From NCBI RefSeq assembly GCF_000208745.1, contig NC_030854.1, forward strand, positions 37,433,729-37,497,728: DNA of 64,000 nt, read 5' to 3'. A model generated the notes under the pieces. It did no database searches, was not told where the DNA came from, and worked only from the letters and a program-made list of their open reading frames with translations. How positions within the stretch are numbered: the first letter of the stretch is position 1; the number at the start of each line of letters is the position of its first letter. A program made the position numbers and the translations under genes. The DNA comes from Theobroma cacao. Taxonomy: Eukaryota > Streptophyta > Magnoliopsida > Malvales > Malvaceae. Positions 58,103-64,000 of the stretch are shown one piece after another.

Positions 58103-59083
58103 CTGTAGAATTTATTTTCTTTGTTAATGAGGGAAAATAAATTGCAGTCCTACAAGATAAGATACAAGAAAGGGTTGGGAAAGTAACAATTTTAATATTA
58201 GAATAAATATAAACAACTAATAGAGGGAAAAAATGCAAAAAAAATAATAATAATAAAAGCGTAATGGAAAATTTTACCTTGTATTTATTTTATTTTTCTT
58301 TCCTCACTTTTTCCCCTTTCCCCCATTTTGATTAGGAAGCAAAATACGGCATTTATATACGCGGAGACTACAATTAAGTTTTTCAAATCTTTTTTGTATT
58401 ATTAAGTTTGCCTTTTTTTTTTGGACTGGGAGCATATGAATATCTAATTTATCTATTTTTTTAATTATTTTATTTTGCAAATCCTCATTTTTCTTTTCTA
58501 CAAAAGAAGACATTTTCTTTTCTTATGTCACAAAGATATTTACATATACTAAACTTTTTGCTTTTCTTATGATTTGAACTTTTGAATTATTAGTTCTCAA
58601 CACATGTGTCGCATGCATAAATACATATATTTAAAACAATTGACTTTAAAAATAATCTTAATGATAATGATAAATAGAGAAATTTACTTTAATTATAATG
58701 TAAATTTGCTTAAATGACAATGTAATTTGTCCTTTATATTGGAAACAGTTTATTTTGAATTTTCTTTTGGATATTAAATATTTTCATATATAAATATGTC
58801 TAAGTTTTAATATTAGACAAAAAATATTTTGACCAATTTGTTAATTTAAATGTTCATAACCATAATTTCATATAGCTATTTTGTACATTGTCAAGTATAT
58901 TTGAGTGGGCTAAAAGCCTAAGATCATTAGGATTAAACAAAAGAGAACACTAGAAAAGGAAAAACCATTTATTTGAGTGGTCTTAAAAAATAATTTTAAA
59001 AAAATAACCACCATGAAAATTAATTTCTTAAAATAAAATTCTTTTCAAATTTAAAAAAAAAACCAAAAATAAAATATACTAAC

Positions 59084-59524
59084 CGTGTTATCGAAAAAGG
59101 CAGTATCAACAATTCCCTTGGAAACCCATGTTGTATTTCCTCCATCAATATCATCAATCGTTTCTATTCTTTGCTCTCTTGAAAATGCAGATGCAAATGC
59201 AAACATTTGGGGACAACCAACCACTTCAAGTTCTTCCAAAGATGGAAATTCGAGTATTTTGTTTCCTTGATAGAAACTTGCCACTTGTTCATCTGGTCCT
59301 TCCTCTTTGATGATATGTTCCATCACAATGCAATTTTTTACACTCAGCACACGGAGACGTGGTAGGCTCAAAGCCGTGGGATGTGTAAAAACCCACCTCA
59401 AGCTGCTACAATCATGAACTTCTAAAAATTCAAGATATTTGAAAGGTAAAATTTCTTGAGGATTTCCGCTCCATATTTTCATCAACTCAGAAGTATCAGA
59501 GAGTCTCAAATTGCTGTATCCAAC
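59084..59524 (-). CDS. NLR-C LRR exon c
   Basis: 147 codons, open, phase 0; the translation is identical to NLR-A 10898-11338, including the same 20-codon deletion, so the deletion predates the A/C duplication. Confidence 0.85.
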
Positions 59525-60170
59525 CTATGAAATCCGATGAATTGCACTAGTTAGTACAAGAATAATTGAAATAATAAAAATCTAATTTTTTTTATTTTAA
59601 CAAAGAAAACTGATATAATCAAAAAATTCAAACTAAATTATAAACAATTTCAATTATCCATAAACATGTAATTAATTTACATTTAAAATAGCACCAAAAA
59701 TGACAACAGAAGATAGGCTAGTTGCTCGAGTATAACAAGAATTTGGCTCCGCTATTATGGGGTCAACTATTCTCTTTTAAATTTTTTTCTCTAATTTTTC
59801 ATAAATCTAATGATCATTTATAATATAAAATATTTTTTACCAGCACTCAAAATAGGATGACTAAAAAAGAAATATTTGATATTTTGCGATAAAGTTTTTA
59901 TGGTTGATTTTTTGTGTCATGCAGTGAACATTGTAATTTTTTATTTTTAAAGTATAAAAATCAGATGACTTTAATTTATTGCAAATTATAAACCTTTTAT
60001 AACATCATTTGGAGCAAAAGAAAGAAAAATAATGGTAATCTTTTTGTTCAATATATAGATTGAATTTGGATATAAATGTAATAAAATCTTAATTTATTTT
60101 TGATCCTATCCATTATAACATTTTAACATTGTAGTATTTATGATGAAAAAAGCCTAAACAAAAACCCATT

Positions 60171-61212
60171 TGTTCCTTTCTTTCTTCTCTCTAAAACATC
60201 GACCGCCGCCATTTTCTTCTTCTCTTTTTAAAACCAAACTCTTCCTTGTTTGTTTCCTACCATTTGTTCTTGTTTTTTTTTTTCTTTTTTGAAAGTATCA
60301 TTCCCTATTTCTTGCTTCTTTTTTTTGTTCAAATTACACTTTCGGTTTATTTTCTAGTTTGTGTTTTTTCATTTTCAACATTTAGTATTTTCAAAACACA
60401 CTTTCCTTTCGTCTTCCAAAAATAAAATATCAGTAAAACATTCAAAAAAGTTTTAGATTTGATACTTTTAATTTAGGTTTTGTTAGAGTTTTTTTTTTCC
60501 TTTTCTCCAGAACAATTTTTCTTTACTTCTTTCTAGGAGTAGTTTTTTTTTTCCCTTAAACTACCAGTAAAGGATTTGAAAACTCAAGATGTGATATTTC
60601 AACTTAGTTCATTGCCCTAAATAGACATTAAATCTAGATCTAAGATTTTGGATCTTGTTTTCCTTATTTCTACATGCAATATTATTGTTTTTTGCTTTTC
60701 TATGCTGTTGTGTTTAAGGTACTTGAGATTGTTACTTTTCAATTTTGATTTTCTTTTTTTTTTAGTCAGTGGTTTCAACGTACTTCTACTTCTATTCATT
60801 TCTTACTGTTTGTTTCAATAATTTATACCCTTTATGCACACTATATTTGTGTTTGTAAAATTCTTACATTTAAATTATTTTAATTGATACTTTACTATTT
60901 AGACATTTTTTAATCATAAGGAACATCATATTGAAAGAGGAAAGCAAGAATTCTTGAATTGGCTATGCATTGAGGCTCCAAAACTACATTTTTATAGTAA
61001 ATTTGTTTATTAATATTTAGAAGCTCTATGCAAAATTAATAAACTAATTCTACAACAATTCTACTTTAAATATTAGCATGTTTTGGAAGCCGCCTCATTC
61101 CCAACAACATTTTACTAAGTACAGGGTGACGAGGAAAAGCAAATGCATGCAGTTGAAAAATCAAAATAAAAAACCAAAGCAACATAAGAAAATCTTTTAA
61201 ATTGATACTTAC
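60171..61212. other. NLR-C intron DNA between c and b, absent at the NLR-A N
   Basis: T-rich; 60170-60410 matches 15820-16050 in the NLR-A first cassette, and 60412-61040 is missing there. Small open frames are composition effects. Confidence 0.5.
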
Positions 61213-61599
61213 CTTGTTTTCAAACATCCATTTTACAGTAGTTTTAAGGTCGCCTTCCCACCACCCTTCTTCTTTACTATCATCGCCTGTCACCCACCAC
61301 CTGCTTTCTTTCGATATCACTGTTCGCAGTTGTGGTGTGCTTAAATCTCCTTGGCAAAAAATCTTCATCTTTGGGCATGCTGTCACAATCATATTCTCTA
61401 GGGCAGGGAATTCAAAGATTTGATCCCCTAAGCAGAAGCTAGCCAGAGTTGGTAGACAACTTAATTTCAAAGACTTGAGTCGGGTAAAAACAATGCATCG
61501 TTTCCCTTCATCACACTCTGCTCTAAGTTGTCCATGCCATATCTCTTTCATAATGCCATTTCCCTCCAATGTTAATTCTTCTAGATTGGGGAATGTAAC
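61213..61599 (-). CDS. NLR-C LRR exon b
   Basis: 129 codons, fully open, phase 0 (TTTTCAG|GTTACATTC; AACAAG|GTAAGT). VTFPNLEELTLEGNGIMKEI to SKEEGWWEGDLKTTVKWMFE. It supplies the end missing from NLR-A b2 at the N. Confidence 0.8.
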
Positions 61600-61854
61600 C
61601 TGAAAATTAACAAATGTGTTAGACTAAAGTTAAAGATTTTGAACTAATCAATGATGTAAATTCATCCTCACCTCCCTCATTAAATTGGAAGTCAAAGTTA
61701 AATAGATGAACCATCAACAAGATCTCAATGTTCCATTTATTGTACAAGCTAAGTATTACAGCTGACTTTTCTTTTCTTACCATTCTAATTAATTTCAATG
61801 GTTAGCAAAATAAGAAAAGTTTTACCTCTATGACACTACTCCCATAACAGTGTC

Positions 61855-62165
61855 AAAATAGCAAAAGTATTACAACTGCGGGAGGGGACCACAAGCGGAA
61901 GGAAGTCGCATAGAGACCAAGCCAGTGCAGGAGAAATGGCACCGCGACGGGGTTACGAGGTGACAAAGGGGAAATGGATGTGTAGGTGTATGAGAAGTGA
62001 AAGGTGCCTGACTTGGTACAGGGGACGGATTTAAGGTGAGCAGAGTGTCATGTATGGCTTAGCTCTGAGGGTGATATGAGCAGACACATGTAAGTAAGGA
62101 GAGGCAGACTTCAGGTGATTTTGCCGTACATACCGCACCAAGTCTCCAACCAATAAATGAGAGTA
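61855..62165. repeat. GC-richer insertion in NLR-C intron (copy 3)
   Basis: Near-identical to 12530-12840, in the intron between the a and b exons of NLR-C, with small changes at the 3' side. It is shared by descent through the A/C duplication. Confidence 0.5.
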
Positions 62166-62672
62166 AGTGAATGCTTTTCTTTCTTTTTGAGATATTACAT
62201 ATGTGTTCCTAGATTACTTTAAAAAATAAATTGCAAAATAACAAGAAACACAATTCAAATACTATATTGCTTGACTTTTATATAGGAAATTAAATTTTTT
62301 TCTAGTTTACAATAAAATGCTTTATTTTGTTGCTCCCTCGTAATATTTTTTGTTATGTGAAATGAAATTTTTAAAATATTTAACTTTTTAAATGAAAACA
62401 AAACAAAGAAATCTTCTAAGAGTTAATCTAAAAATATTAAATGCATTTATCTCAGTTTAGTAAGGATGAGAATATCATAAGTGAGAATATTGTTATTTTA
62501 ACAAACACCGTATGCAAAAGCTACAATATTTTTGTTGTATGGTAACATAAGAAATGCTTGTGTAAATGTTTTGATTCAATTAATATATTTGGATTTGATT
62601 AAGTTCATTGAATATATAGTTTTGATTCAAACTAAATGTGTAAATGTTTTACATAGTTTTTTATATTCATAC

Positions 62673-63233
62673 CTCATTGACCCAAAATAAGGGTTGTTGA
62701 TTTGTTGATTCTCTGAAGCTCAAAAGATTTTCTGAAGCAAATATCTCCACCTTGTCACATCCATATACCTTCATTCTCTCTAATGATGGCCACTTCGAAG
62801 GGATAAAATGAATTTCGTTTACCAAGGTAGACTTGGAGATGAAAGTCTCAAATGTAGGACAATTCCCTATAATAAGCTCTTTCAACAAGGGGAATTCACA
62901 GTGACTTCCATGGCAAAATCTTGTGAGTTCGGGAAGGCCTTCCAACTGCAAATGTTCTAGTTTAGGGAAAATCTGGTCCATCATATTATCTTTTATATCC
63001 TCCGTAAATATTATCTCTCTTAAGCACTTGCATCTCGATACTATAAAGCTTTTGAGATGAGTCAGACTTTTAGCCATAGAAAATGATAATAGGTGTTTTA
63101 AGTTGTCACAATGCAAAATGTACAACCTTGTCAAATTCTGAGTGTAGTCAGATCTAATTGAAAATTGATTGGACCATATCCTTTCAACATTGATTTAGTC
63201 CAATCGTAGCTCCTCCAAGCAAGGGAACTTTAT
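62673..63233 (-). pseudogene. NLR-C LRR exon a with early stop
   Basis: 187 codons by length, phase 0. It opens IKFPCLEELRLD like the NLR-B chimeric exon, then TAA (63195-63197), then INVERIWSNQFSIRSDYTQN and the rest like NLR-A a2 to PLFWVNEV. The stop lies right at the switch from B-like to A-like sequence. Confidence 0.85.
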
Positions 63234-63334
63234 CTACACAAATGTTATTCTTATACATTAAAAATTATTAAAAAACATAAAAAGGATTCAAGTGGTACAT
63301 GTGAAAAATAGCACAGGCAGGCAATGGAAAAAAC

Positions 63335-63640
63335 AACAGGCAATGCATCCTTGTCATAGCAACGAAGCAAACTGAGCGCATTGAGGAGAAAGTGGACTTA
63401 AAGATCATGAACGGAATTTGGATGGGGGATTCAAGAAAAGTTGGTAATAAGGCGGTGGGTTGAGATCAGATGGATGGAGGGATCAGAGAGAAGATACGGC
63501 GTAAACATGATTGTATAGGGGAAATGAGTAGGAGGTCTGTTCAGGGATGTGGTTTTTTGACAAGATAGATGCTGTCATGCTTTGGGAGGGTTACGTAATT
63601 GACTAACTCTCTCTTTTAATGAAAATCATTCCTGGCTTAT
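63335..63640. repeat. Second intronic insertion family, copy in NLR-C
   Basis: Same deletion structure as 13985-14280 and nearly identical to it, as expected from the A/C duplication. Confidence 0.5.
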
Positions 63641-64000
63641 ATAATAAAAAGAATGATGTTTGTCTATGCATCGACAGGTGCACTTGAGGAGAAATTAATT
63701 CTCATTTTCTTATATAAATATGTCTAAATTCTAATATTAGACAAAAATATTTTGACTAATTTGTTAAGTTAATTGTTCATAACCATAATGTTTATGTAGC
63801 TATTTGTACATCATCAAGCATATTTGAGCACACTAAAAGCTTGAGACCATTAATATTAAACAAAAGAGAACTCTGAAAAAGAAAAAACTATATTTGAGTG
63901 GTCTTAAAAAAATAACTTTAAAAAATAGTCACCATTAAATTTAATTTCTCAAAATAAAATTCTTTTAAAATGTATTAAAATAAAAATAAAAACAAAAATA

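Larger units (their letters stand above)
57272..64000 (-). pseudogene. NLR-C: LRR half of a third CNL gene, runs off the right edge
   Basis: Exons N to C within the window: 62673-63233 (a), 61213-61599 (b), 59084-59524 (c), 57272-58102 (d). The NB-ARC exon and the first cassette would lie beyond 64000: 63700-64000 matches the intron at 14340-14640, just before the c1 donor. Two stops are seen (TGA at 57869-57871, TAA at 63195-63197), and the terminal exon is absent. Almost collinear with NLR-A 9082-14650. Confidence 0.85.

Overview
The window looks like a nuclear segment of a eudicot plant. It is strongly AT-rich, has spliced genes with GT-AG introns and long intergenic DNA full of repeats, and carries a tandem array of CC-NB-ARC-LRR (CNL) resistance genes of the RPS2/RPS5/At4g27190-like class. 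The wording of the NLR proteins reminds me of Malvales such as Theobroma, but that is recollection, not proof.

Layout. (1) Positions 1-1499, minus strand: the 5' part of a J-domain (DnaJ) protein with a plastid-like N-terminus, running off the left edge. (2) 2800-7359, plus strand: a complete six-coding-exon adenosine-5'-phosphosulfate kinase gene (APK3-like, 208 aa), including one GC-AG intron. (3) 8614-21625, minus strand: NLR-A, with a CC-NB-ARC first exon, two copies of a three-exon LRR cassette (types a, b, c), a long LRR exon (type d) and a short terminal exon. Its only visible coding lesion is one in-frame TAA after the NB-ARC, and a single N at 11985 hides about 1.15 kb. (4) 21626-44378: a gene-poor stretch of duplicated NLR-flank blocks, a tandem 1.8-kb repeat, LRR and DC1-domain gene fragments, a copia LTR remnant and AT-rich repeats. 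(5) 44379-47064: a decayed, internally deleted Ty1/copia element. (6) 47065-56085, minus strand: NLR-B, a pseudogene without P-loop, with frameshifts, stops and a chimeric LRR exon. (7) 56526-64000, minus strand: the LRR half of a third gene, NLR-C, whose NB-ARC lies beyond the right edge; it is a recent duplicate of the NLR-A LRR half.

The three NLRs are head-to-tail. The DNA just downstream of NLR-A, including part of an APK3 intron, reappears downstream of NLR-B, so the duplicated unit once reached into APK3. Every measured LRR exon has a length divisible by three and phase 0 at both ends, so cassettes can be duplicated, fused or lost without changing frame; the array shows each outcome. 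The housekeeping genes at the left (chaperone co-factor, PAPS synthesis) have no evident functional link to the NLRs.

The least familiar signal is a module of about 110 bp (an ACGTG core, a TATAAAG-like box, then a perfect or near-perfect hairpin, AAGACTT-loop-AAGTCTT) present about eleven times between 22.1 and 42.8 kb, often in pairs and always on the plus strand. I did not see it described for any element I know. All comparisons were made by eye; no alignment, database search or expression data were used.
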